Assembly (NCBI GenBank): GCA_965216445.1
Contig: OZ244166.1
Span: 1,860,001-1,924,000 of the forward strand
Length of the DNA stretch: 64,000 bases
Direction of reading: 5' to 3'
From: MA-ANB-1 sp965216445
GTDB lineage: Bacteria > Actinomycetota > Acidimicrobiia > Spongiisociales > ZC4RG35
Each line of letters starts with the position of its first letter. Positions within the stretch are counted from its first letter, which is position 1. The notes beneath the pieces were generated by a model. The model saw only the letters and a list, made by a program, of their open reading frames with translations, searched no databases and had not been told where the DNA came from. The translations under genes and the position numbers were made by a program. Below are positions 7,874 through 15,564 of the stretch, one piece after another.

Positions 7874-9322
7874 TCAAGGTAGGTCGATCATTTGGTCGAC
7901 CGGGGCAAAATCGTCTCGCAACACAATCGCGTCGCCGGTGAAGCTTCCAAGATCCTCGTCTGCGAGGTAGACCTCCACACCGCCGCGGGCTCGGATCATC
8001 GAAGCGATTGCTACCCAATTGACATCCGTCTGGCTTCCGACGACAACAAAGTTGCCGCCACCCTCACCAGCCAAATAAGACGGAGGAGCAAAGACGGCGA
8101 CATGGTGGAATACCGTTTGAAAAGTCTTGGCCGTTGCCCGCGCGAAGTCGACGTCCCCGTAGTCGATGATGTTGATCACGTAGATCCCATCCTCCCTCAT
8201 CGTGGCGTCCACCTGCCGCACGAACTCCTCGGTAGTGAGATGCCAAGGCACGGTGAAACCGCTGAATGCGTCTCCTATCACCAAATCCACCGAGCCGCTC
8301 GCGACCTCCTTGATCGACTGACGGGCGTCATCGATGACAACCTCGGCCTGATCTTGAAACCCCAGCTCGGTCCTCCCGATGTTGAGGAGCTCGCGGTCGA
8401 TTTCCAAGACCAAGTGCTCGGTGCCGGGACGTGTTGCATCGAGATAGATCGGGAACGTGAACCCACCTCCTCCGATAGAGAGCACATCGAGTGGACCTGC
8501 CGGCAGTGCTCCATCCACAACATCGGCAACAACCTGTGCGTACCGGAAGTCGAGATAAGTGGGATCCTCGAGGTCGACATAGCTGTTGAATCCGCGATCC
8601 AGGATCAAGGCTCGACCCGTGGGGCGGGCGTCATCAACCCGGACCTCGGCACAGTGGTACGACGTTTCGAATTGGCAAGGACCGTCTGAGAAATAGAGAC
8701 CGGCACCGAGCCCGACGACCAATATGCCACCCACCACGGAGAGAACCCATCTCTTTCTTGAAACGGTCAATGCAAGTCCGGTCAGGCAGAGCAATACTCC
8801 CACAGAAGCGACGATCGGGCGGGTTGGGAATGCCGCGATCAAGACGAATCCCGTGACAAAGGTGCCGACGATGGCGCCGGCGGTTCCGATTGCCGAATAG
8901 CTCCCAACTACCGAACCAGTCTTGTCCAGCGAGCCAAGTCGGATCTTCACAACGACAGGCGACACCGCAGAAAGGAGCGCTGCCGGAACGAAGAATCCAA
9001 AGCCGGTCAACAAAACGATTGACAGAGGATCCGATTCGAAACTTGGTCCGAGCCAGTCGATTACCCATGGACTGAGAATGGCGAAGATTCCACCAGCGAT
9101 CAGAAGTGGCCCCACCAACGATGTTGGTTCTCGACTGTCTGCAGCCTTACCTCCAAGCCATGCACCAACCGAGATGCCAGCCAGAATCACGCCGATGATT
9201 CCGGTGAACACTTCAAGGCTGACCCCGAGGTAAGGGGCCATCAGCCTTCCAGCGAGGATTTCAAGAATCAGAACTGATGCAGAGGTCACGAAGACAAGTG
9301 TGCGCGCCAGGCGTTGGCTCAT
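7874..9322 (-). CDS. Membrane-fused spermidine-synthase-like protein
   Basis: A 482-residue protein. The N-terminal half (about 1-215) is hydrophobic with roughly seven membrane helices resembling an MFS half. The C-terminal half is a Rossmann aminopropyltransferase/methyltransferase fold: glycine-rich motif I DVLSIGGGGFTFPIYL, acidic VLEIDRELL after strand 2, and VVIDDARQSI followed by VDLVIGDAFSG. This arrangement is the common bacterial fused MFS/spermidine synthase family, whose members often lack proven spermidine synthase activity. The actual substrate is unknown. It is the first gene of a minus-strand stretch; the ATG at 9322 has no clear Shine-Dalgarno site. Confidence 0.85.
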   Translation of the reverse strand: MSQRLARTLVFVTSASVLILEILAGRLMAPYLGVSLEVFTGIIGVILAGISVGAWLGGKAADSREPTSLVGPLLIAGGIFAILSPWVIDWLGPSFESDPLSIVLLTGFGFFVPAALLSAVSPVVVKIRLGSLDKTGSVVGSYSAIGTAGAIVGTFVTGFVLIAAFPTRPIVASVGVLLCLTGLALTVSRKRWVLSVVGGILVVGLGAGLYFSDGPCQFETSYHCAEVRVDDARPTGRALILDRGFNSYVDLEDPTYLDFRYAQVVADVVDGALPAGPLDVLSIGGGGFTFPIYLDATRPGTEHLVLEIDRELLNIGRTELGFQDQAEVVIDDARQSIKEVASGSVDLVIGDAFSGFTVPWHLTTEEFVRQVDATMREDGIYVINIIDYGDVDFARATAKTFQTVFHHVAVFAPPSYLAGEGGGNFVVVGSQTDVNWVAIASMIRARGGVEVYLADEDLGSFTGDAIVLRDDFAPVDQMIDLP

Positions 9323-9348
9323 CGGGTCACCGTATCGTCAGGGAACAG

Positions 9349-9795
9349 CTACTCGGCGCCTGCAGGGATTGCGTCGGTGGCGAGGAAGATGGCCGAAGCC
9401 TCGGCGATAGGTTTTCCTTGGGCTGAGCACTCGGCTTCCAGCTTCAGACGTCGGCCACTCTGATCCACGAGACGACCTTTCAGCAGGTACTCCACCCCGG
9501 GTGGAGGCGGATTTCGATATCGAAGCTCCAGTTTTGCTGTCACGGCCATCGTCTTTGCTACCAGTATTGCGGTCCAGGCAAGAATCTCATCGAGAGCTGT
9601 AGCGATCACTCCACCGTGGAGCACATCATGAAATCCCCTGTGTTCATCTTTGGGGACGAAGTTCGCGGTGACCTCGTCGTTGGCTGTCTCAAACCCGGAG
9701 ATTTTAAGACCCGCATGATTGTCGGAGCCACAGCCGAAACAATGGGCATACCGGACGCGAACATCCTCCAACCAACGTTGATCTATCGAATTCAT
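9349..9795 (-). CDS. PaaI-type hotdog thioesterase
   Basis: A 148-residue protein with the hotdog fold. The core reads FCFGCGSDNHAGLKI-like at the N-terminus (YAHCFGCGSDNHAGL), then HRGFHDVLHGGVIATALDE, the central helix with the HGG/D-E catalytic segment of PaaI/YiiD-type acyl-CoA thioesterases. I start at the ATG at 9795 (MNSIDQRW), as the longer frame to 9828 adds an atypical basic stretch. It probably hydrolyses a CoA thioester; which one cannot be seen. Confidence 0.82.
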   Translation of the reverse strand: MNSIDQRWLEDVRVRYAHCFGCGSDNHAGLKISGFETANDEVTANFVPKDEHRGFHDVLHGGVIATALDEILAWTAILVAKTMAVTAKLELRYRNPPPPGVEYLLKGRLVDQSGRRLKLEAECSAQGKPIAEASAIFLATDAIPAGAE

Positions 9796-9834
9796 AGCCC
9801 CAGTTTTGCACAGGCGCCGCGACCGCACTCAGCT

Positions 9835-10554
9835 TCAGCGATTTGTTAGAAGCTTCACGGCACGACTGTTGGGACGGGCTGCCAGTCGGGCGAACATCGC
9901 CATCGTCATATTCATCACCGCATGGACCGCAACCGGGACCCAAATCGAACCCGTCTCCATGCGTAGCCAGACGAGGGCTGCGCCGGCCAGTGTCGTAGCC
10001 ACGACGGTGACCAGGGTGTGGGCAACCCCTCCCAGGCCGCCTGACCGACTCGCCTGAGCCTGGTCGATCCCCGGACCGATGTGCCAAAGCCCGAAGAGCC
10101 CGGCTCCAAGCCATAGGGCCATCGTTGACGGATACAGAGCGATCAGCGCGGCATGAAGTACACCTCTGAACACTGCTTCTTCCACGAGAGCCGTCAGGAC
10201 CGGAATCCGAAACAGAATCTGCCAACTAGCTCGACCCGTCGACAAATCAGCAAGGCGAGGGTCTGCAAGCGTGGCTCGAGCATCGGGCCTCGCCAACATC
10301 AACATCCCCACTGACCCCACCACCGCCACAGTTGCCAGAGTCCACGCGACGAGAGTGACGAACGGGACACCCCCAAGACCGATCGTTTCGAAGCCGAACA
10401 GGTACCCGGCAACCCCAACAATAAGGGCGCCCACGACACCGGTGAACAGTGGTGCCCAGGTAGTCCGTTTCCGCCGCGGCAGCGCCAGGTAGATAAGCGT
10501 CTGGAACAGAGCAGCGTAGATACTCACCGGGAGGAGGCTTGCAACGAGAGTCAT
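9835..10554 (-). CDS. CPBP-family intramembrane protease (CAAX protease-like)
   Basis: A 239-residue polytopic membrane protein with about seven hydrophobic helices. It holds the motif 1 signature EEAVFRG (EExxxR) near residue 142 and a downstream GLWHIGPG with the motif 2 histidine, as in the CPBP/Abi (Rce1-like) family of intramembrane metalloproteases. Family roles range from prenyl-protein processing to bacteriocin self-immunity; nothing here decides between them. The gene follows the HAD gene on the same strand. Confidence 0.88.
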   Translation of the reverse strand: MTLVASLLPVSIYAALFQTLIYLALPRRKRTTWAPLFTGVVGALIVGVAGYLFGFETIGLGGVPFVTLVAWTLATVAVVGSVGMLMLARPDARATLADPRLADLSTGRASWQILFRIPVLTALVEEAVFRGVLHAALIALYPSTMALWLGAGLFGLWHIGPGIDQAQASRSGGLGGVAHTLVTVVATTLAGAALVWLRMETGSIWVPVAVHAVMNMTMAMFARLAARPNSRAVKLLTNR

Positions 10555-10631
10555 TTGGAGGAGTTCTTCATAAGACGAGGCCCAGGTTGGACGTTGCCAA
10601 CCTCTCCCCTGGTTCCCCCGATCTCAACATA

Positions 10632-11321
10632 TCAAACATCGGCCCCTGGGTTTGCCGATGCCACGATCGCCTCGGCCACAGCGACAAGATCGGACTCGAC
10701 TATGTCCGGTTCCTCGGACAGTGCACCCAATCTCTGACCACTCCTGGCCACAAATGCCGCCTTGGCGCCGGCGCGGATGGCCCCTGTGACGTCCCAGTCA
10801 TGAGCAGCAACCAGTCGCATATCTCCGATCCTGACATCGAGTTGAGCCGCCGCATACGAGTAAGTCTCTCGAGCCGGTTTGAAGCGCGCGACGGCTTCGA
10901 CGGAGATCAACTGATCAAAGAAGGGAGTGAGACCGGCATTCTCGATCTGCCGCGTCAAGGTCGCGCGGTCGGAATTGGTCAGTGTTGCCAATCGAAAGCC
11001 CGCAGCTCTGAGATGCTCGAGTGCGGGAATGACATCAGGATGGGGTGGAAGTCGGGTCATTTCATCGAGTATGCCTTCGGCAACCTGGTGGTCGATCGGC
11101 TTCCCATAAGCGCTCGCCACACTCACTAGTGCTTCTACTCCATGCGCCTTGAACGGCGCATATCGCCCAGTGACCGTCCCCACCAGGGAGCTGCGAAGAA
11201 AAGTGGAGAACCAGAGTCCCGATGCTCCTTCAGGGAGAACAGATTCCAATCTTGGAGTCATGGCCCTCAAATCGAGCAGGGTTTCGTTGACGTCAAATAC
11301 GACGACTTCGACCTGAGCCAT
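10632..11321 (-). CDS. Haloacid dehalogenase type II-like hydrolase
   Basis: A 229-residue HAD-superfamily enzyme. Motif I is FDVNETLLD with Asp10 as nucleophile; the type II haloacid dehalogenase pattern FDVNETL is close to canonical. Motif II lies in ATLTNSD, and motif III/IV in RFKPARETY and VAAHDWDVTGA. These features fit L-2-haloacid dehalogenases, which convert 2-haloacids to hydroxyacids. I place the start at ATG 11321 because GGAGG precedes it by 6-7 nt; the upstream extension to 11369 lacks this. Confidence 0.86.
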   Translation of the reverse strand: MAQVEVVVFDVNETLLDLRAMTPRLESVLPEGASGLWFSTFLRSSLVGTVTGRYAPFKAHGVEALVSVASAYGKPIDHQVAEGILDEMTRLPPHPDVIPALEHLRAAGFRLATLTNSDRATLTRQIENAGLTPFFDQLISVEAVARFKPARETYSYAAAQLDVRIGDMRLVAAHDWDVTGAIRAGAKAAFVARSGQRLGALSEEPDIVESDLVAVAEAIVASANPGADV

Positions 11322-11487
11322 GTGGATCCTCCAGTTGCTCCTTGGAACGCTAACGACCGCCGTCAGCAAATCGTTCTGCCAACCCCCCGGGTAAGGTGCG
11401 TAATAAACTTGACTACTTACGAAACCAAATCTAGTCTGTAAGCTACATAGAGAGTTTCACCTCTTACAACGAGACTCAAGGAAGACA

Positions 11488-11697
11488 ATGTCCAACACCT
11501 CATTTCACTCCAATGCAAATCGCGATACCTTCGACGGTCTTTACGATCGCTTGTCCACCACATGGGAGTCGCATCAGCAGCTGAAGAGCAAAACCGATTC
11601 GATCCAGGAGCTGGGCGCATCGTCAATCGAGCTGGACAAAGCCCGTTCTGCAATGTGGGAATGGTGGGCGATGAACAAGAGAAGCGGTGTCCGCTGA
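11488..11697 (+). CDS. Small hypothetical protein, coupled to a zinc-ribbon-like gene
   Basis: A 69-residue, charged and probably helical protein (SHQQLKSKTDSIQELGASSIELDKARSAMWEWW). ATG 11488 follows AAGGAAG at a good distance. The stop overlaps the start of the next small gene (TGATG), arguing that both are real and cotranslated. I do not recognise a family. The upstream gap to the HAD gene (11322-11487) holds a TTGACT at about 11409 as a possible -35. Confidence 0.6.
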   Translation: MSNTSFHSNANRDTFDGLYDRLSTTWESHQQLKSKTDSIQELGASSIELDKARSAMWEWWAMNKRSGVR

Positions 11698-11849
11698 TGT
11701 TCGCCCCATATTGTCCCGCCCACGATTCCCGGGTGCTGCTCTTTGCCGACAACATCGACGCGATCCAAAACACGTCAAACGGCGTGACTGTGAGTTTCCA
11801 CTGCACCTGCGGTCACCGCGGTACCTGGTCCCCTGAGGCTCCCAGATAA
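11697..11849 (+). CDS. Tiny zinc-ribbon-like protein
   Basis: A 50-residue protein starting at the ATG that shares its A with the previous stop codon (TGATG, 11695-11699). It has CPAH near the N-terminus and CTCGHRGTW near the C-terminus. This Cys/His set resembles a zinc-binding knuckle pair in a class of short actinobacterial proteins with a CxCGHxG ending. Its function is unknown; binding of nucleic acid or a protein partner is guesswork. Translation probably depends on the upstream small gene. Confidence 0.6.
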   Translation: MFAPYCPAHDSRVLLFADNIDAIQNTSNGVTVSFHCTCGHRGTWSPEAPR

Positions 11850-11926
11850 TCTGAGCCGAAACAGGGACAAATCTTCTCCAGGCTGAACTCCGAGAATCGG
11901 CTGCAGTCGCACCTATCCTGACGCCG

Positions 11927-12670
11927 ATGAGCGAGCGCACTCACCTTTTCGATGATGCTTCCAAGCATGTCGACCGGTTTGGTGCGCTGCTATTGGTTAC
12001 CGTCGCCGCGACAATCACTCTTGCCCTATTCGATATCCGAGAGCCCGGTGGTGGCGTCAGGGCAGAATTCGGAACCGCAATAGTCACCTTCTTCGTGGGT
12101 GCCATGTTCGTTTTGTCACTCCAAGCTTCCGGCGTCGCTCGTCGGTGGCGCCGGATCGCGGGAGTTATCGTTACCGTCGCCCTCGGTTCGGTTCTGCTCG
12201 TTCTCATTCTCGAATTCTTTGGCTCCGATGCGCCTGCAGTTGCGGTGTTCCGGTACTCGCCGGTCTGGCTATTCCTGGCCGGTGCTGCACCGATCGCCGT
12301 GATTCGAAGGCTTATCCACCATCGCAAGGCCACACTGCAGACGCTCCTCGGAGCCCTGTCGGCTTACCTGCTCATTGCGGTCGCCTTCGATTTTGCTTTC
12401 ATGGCGGTCAGCCAAATCGGCACAACACCGTTCTTCGGTACCGAACAGCCTTCGACTGTCTTCATGTACTTCAGTCTCACCACAATTACGACCTTGGGCT
12501 ACGGCGATTTCTCTGCCGCGACCGAACTGGGAAGGCTCCTCGCCACAATCGAGGCAGTGGTGGGGCAGGTCTACCTGGTCACCTTCGTTGCAATGATCGT
12601 GGGTCTACTCGCCGAACAGAGGGCCACCGAGCGCAACCGAAGGGCAGCCGCCGAAGGATTGGAACCCTGA
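11927..12670 (+). CDS. Two-pore-helix type potassium channel (Ion_trans_2)
   Basis: A 247-residue membrane protein with about six hydrophobic segments. The K+ selectivity filter TTITTLGYGDF sits near residue 190, between the last two helices, as in KcsA-like pore domains. The earlier helices are not a canonical voltage sensor, since no S4 arginine ladder is visible. The C-terminus is short and basic (EQRATERNRRAA), with no RCK domain. It probably mediates K+ flux at low regulation. It stands alone between the small-gene pair and the two-component system. Confidence 0.88.
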   Translation: MSERTHLFDDASKHVDRFGALLLVTVAATITLALFDIREPGGGVRAEFGTAIVTFFVGAMFVLSLQASGVARRWRRIAGVIVTVALGSVLLVLILEFFGSDAPAVAVFRYSPVWLFLAGAAPIAVIRRLIHHRKATLQTLLGALSAYLLIAVAFDFAFMAVSQIGTTPFFGTEQPSTVFMYFSLTTITTLGYGDFSAATELGRLLATIEAVVGQVYLVTFVAMIVGLLAEQRATERNRRAAAEGLEP

Positions 12671-12812
12671 CCCAGCTTCTTAACTTGATCGGTCGCCGCC
12701 TACTTGGTCGAGTGAACGTTCCAAACCGCGACGATCTCATTCGGGGGAGTGGATTGGAGATCATCCCTGAGGCTGATGCGCCGCCACCGGCCAAGCTCTA
12801 GCCTCATCAGAC

Positions 12813-13982
12813 ATGGCTGATAGAGAGCGAAGATTCTCACCGTGGACGGTCGACACTGCTTTGGCGGTGGGCATTCTGGGACTCGGGCTCATTACGCGAT
12901 TCGAAGTCGGTGACCGAACCGATATCTTCAGTCGGGAACCCGACGCTTTCAACCTTTTCCTGATAGCCATGCAGGCGTTGCCACTGGCGTTCCGACGGCG
13001 CTGGCCCGTTGCGGTTCTCTCCATCGTCACTGTTAGCTTCGCCATCGACCGAGTTCTCGATTATCCCAACACCCTGGCATCGGCAGGAATTGTCCTCGCG
13101 ATCCACGCAGTCGGCAGCGAGCTGCCAAAAGAGAAATCCCTACGGATAGGTGGGGCGTTTGCGGTCGCCATCACCCTTTTCACCGTTTCGGGTGTGCTCA
13201 CACTTGACTCGGTCTCTTGGGGAGACGTTGTAGCCACTTTTCTCATCTCCACGGTTCCGCTGATGCTGGGTCGTGAAGTCCACGAACGAAGACGGCGCCT
13301 CGACGAACTTCGAACCAGGGCAGAGCTCGCCGAAGAGCGACAGCAAAGGCTGGCCGACGAGGCAGTAGCTGAGGAGCGAGCCAGAATCGCCCGCGAGTTA
13401 CACGACGTCGTCGCGCATCAAATGACGGTGATGACCCTGCAGGCAGAAGGTGCTGGTCGCATTGCGAACGACCAAGATCCGCGCATAATCGAAGCGCTAC
13501 AGACAATTCGGGACTCGGGACATTCGGCCCTCAGTGATATGCGGCGGATGGTTGGTGTTCTCAGAACGTCCGAAGAGACGGGTGAGCTGGCGCCCCTTCC
13601 CGGGCTCGCTGACCTCAATTCACTGGTTGACCAAATGAAGGCCGCCGGACTTGATGTCGAGCTGACCGAGGTAGGCACCAAGAGACCGCTGGACTCAGGA
13701 TTGGAGCTCTCCGCTTTTCGCATAGTCCAAGAATCCCTTACCAATGTCGCTCGGCATGCCGGACCAACAGCCAAAACGGCCGTCACCGTGCACTACGACG
13801 ACCAGAGCCTGAACCTCAGAATCACAGACGACGGTCGCGGGGCTAACGCACCCGAAGCTCGTGAAGGTCACGGAATCGCCGGTATGAGAGAAAGAGTGGC
13901 TGTCCTGAACGGAACCCTCAAAGCAGGCCCTAACCCCGGCGGGGGGTTTCGAGTCATCGCCACGCTTCCCTATTCGTCATGA
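12813..13982 (+). CDS. NarL-type sensor histidine kinase
   Basis: A 389-residue membrane sensor. Roughly the first 150 residues form four to five membrane helices with almost no external loop, as in intramembrane-sensing kinases. A coiled linker (RRRLDELRTRAELAEERQQRLADEA) leads to the HisKA_3 phosphoacceptor ERARIARELHDVVAHQMTVM. The C-terminal HATPase domain has the N box (FRIVQESLTNVARHA) and G boxes (ITDDGRGAN, GHGIAGMRERV). Its stop overlaps the response regulator start by 4 nt (ATGA), and an ABC exporter follows; such trios usually sense and expel envelope-active compounds. Confidence 0.93.
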   Translation: MADRERRFSPWTVDTALAVGILGLGLITRFEVGDRTDIFSREPDAFNLFLIAMQALPLAFRRRWPVAVLSIVTVSFAIDRVLDYPNTLASAGIVLAIHAVGSELPKEKSLRIGGAFAVAITLFTVSGVLTLDSVSWGDVVATFLISTVPLMLGREVHERRRRLDELRTRAELAEERQQRLADEAVAEERARIARELHDVVAHQMTVMTLQAEGAGRIANDQDPRIIEALQTIRDSGHSALSDMRRMVGVLRTSEETGELAPLPGLADLNSLVDQMKAAGLDVELTEVGTKRPLDSGLELSAFRIVQESLTNVARHAGPTAKTAVTVHYDDQSLNLRITDDGRGANAPEAREGHGIAGMRERVAVLNGTLKAGPNPGGGFRVIATLPYSS

Positions 13983-14629
13983 TCAGGGTTCTCATAGCCG
14001 ACGACCAGGCGATGGTCCGCTCCGGGCTCCGGATGATCCTCGAGTCAGAGGGCGATATCACCGTAATAGCCGAAGCCGAAAACGGAATCGAAGCTGTACA
14101 GAGCGCCAGACGAGAGCAGCCAGACGTCGTTCTGATGGACGTTCGGATGCCCGAGCTCGACGGTCTTGAAGCAACCCGGCAAATCCATGAGAACGACCCC
14201 AATGCAAAGGTCATAGTCCTGACGACGTTCGATCTCGACGAATACATCTACGCCGCCCTGCGAGCCGGTGCTTCCGGGTTCCTACTGAAAGACGCCGATG
14301 CTGACGCCCTCATACATGCCATTCGGGTGGTGGCAGATGGTGAAGCGTTGATCGCCCCGTCGATCACTCGCAGACTCATTGACGAGTTTGCTGCCAGAAG
14401 AGACGATGTCGAAACGACCGGCCTCGACGAGCTCACCGAGCGCGAGGTCGAGGTCCTCACCCAGATGGCACGGGGCTTGTCCAATTCCGAAATCGCCGAA
14501 GAGCTTTACGTTTCCGAGGCAACAGTCAAGAGCCACGTCTCCCACATCCTGACCAAGCTCCAGCTACGGGACAGAGTCCAAGCAGTGGTTGCGGCATACG
14601 AAGCCGGTCTGGTGACGCCCGGAACCTGA
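13979..14629 (+). CDS. NarL/LuxR-family response regulator
   Basis: A 216-residue DNA-binding regulator. The receiver domain has the acidic pocket at D8/D9, the phosphoacceptor Asp54 in VVLMDVRMP, Thr at VLTTFD and Lys in FLLKDAD. The C-terminal GerE/LuxR helix-turn-helix is LTEREVEVLTQMARGLSNSEIAEELYVSE followed by TVKSHVSHIL. It is cotranslated with the histidine kinase through an ATGA overlap. It probably controls the ABC genes beginning 180 bp downstream. Confidence 0.95.
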   Translation: MIRVLIADDQAMVRSGLRMILESEGDITVIAEAENGIEAVQSARREQPDVVLMDVRMPELDGLEATRQIHENDPNAKVIVLTTFDLDEYIYAALRAGASGFLLKDADADALIHAIRVVADGEALIAPSITRRLIDEFAARRDDVETTGLDELTEREVEVLTQMARGLSNSEIAEELYVSEATVKSHVSHILTKLQLRDRVQAVVAAYEAGLVTPGT

Positions 14630-14810
14630 ACAGGCCAACTCTCCCGCCTTCGACTCCCGGCTGAGCCTTACCGAGGACATCCTCCCAAAGGATGACTCCC
14701 CCACCCTTCCAACTCCTCCGTGCGGCTAGCCCAAAGAACCACCTCCGGCCCGATGACACTCGATCCCCGATATCAGAGAATTGGCCCATCCAGATTTCAG
14801 GAGGAAATCA

Positions 14811-15563
14811 ATGACCATCACCGAAAAGAGGCCGTCAACCGTCGTAGCGGCAAGAATGCAAAGCGGAGTCAAGACGTACGGTGACGGGGAAACTCGGGTA
14901 CGTGCGTTGGATGGTGTCACCATCGAATTTGAAGCGGGAAAGTTCACCGCCATCATGGGTCCGTCGGGCTCGGGAAAGTCAACGCTTCTACACACCCTCG
15001 CCGGTCTCGACACCCTCGACACAGGCAACAGCCACATCGGTGACGTAGACCTGTCGGTCCTCAAAGACAGGCAGTTGACTGAGATCAGACGGTCGAAGAT
15101 CGGATTCATCTTCCAGTCGTTCAATCTCATACCGACCCTGACAGCCGAAGAGAACATTGTGCTGCCACTGTCAATCGCCGGCGAGAAGCCAGACACCGAA
15201 TGGCTAGGGCGGGTGGTGGCCACCCTCGGACTCGAAGATCGCCTTCATCACCGGCCATCCGAGCTCTCAGGTGGGCAGCAGCAGCGCGTGGCGGCAGCGC
15301 GTGCTCTCGTTACCAAACCGGATATCGTGTTCGCCGACGAACCATCGGGAAACCTCGACTCGAAATCTGGGGCTCAACTGCTGGACTTCATGCGACAGGC
15401 AGTTCATGAGTTCGGCCAGACGATCGTCATGGTCACCCACGATCCCGTATCGGCAAGTTACGCGGACAGGGTTGTGTTTCTCGAAGACGGAAAAGTCGTC
15501 GATCAGATGGATCAGCCGACCACTGACTCCGTCATCGACTTCATGAAGAGATTGGGGGTCTGA
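14811..15563 (+). CDS. ABC transporter ATPase, MacB/LolD type
   Basis: A 250-residue cytoplasmic ATPase. Walker A is GPSGSGKST, the Q-loop lies in FIFQSFNLIPTLTAEEN, the signature is LSGGQQQR, Walker B is DIVFADEPSGNLD and the H-loop is VMVTHD. The sequence pattern is that of the LolD/MacB/FtsE group that partners FtsX-type permeases. ATG 14811 follows a perfect AGGAGG (14799-14804); an upstream ATG at 14781 has no such site. The permease begins one base after the stop. The 14630-14810 gap has a small CATCCT/AGGATG stem (14678-14694) and nothing else I recognise. Confidence 0.94.
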   Translation: MTITEKRPSTVVAARMQSGVKTYGDGETRVRALDGVTIEFEAGKFTAIMGPSGSGKSTLLHTLAGLDTLDTGNSHIGDVDLSVLKDRQLTEIRRSKIGFIFQSFNLIPTLTAEENIVLPLSIAGEKPDTEWLGRVVATLGLEDRLHHRPSELSGGQQQRVAAARALVTKPDIVFADEPSGNLDSKSGAQLLDFMRQAVHEFGQTIVMVTHDPVSASYADRVVFLEDGKVVDQMDQPTTDSVIDFMKRLGV

Positions 15564-15564
15564 A

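Noticed and set aside
10539..11129. 196-codon plus-strand frame opposite the HAD gene
   Set aside because: The minus strand encodes a clear haloacid dehalogenase; the plus frame has no family pattern.
14678..14694. CATCCT/AGGATG stem upstream of the ABC ATPase as terminator or riboswitch
   Set aside because: Only 6 bp with a mismatch beyond and no T tract or conserved riboswitch core; left as an uncertain remark.
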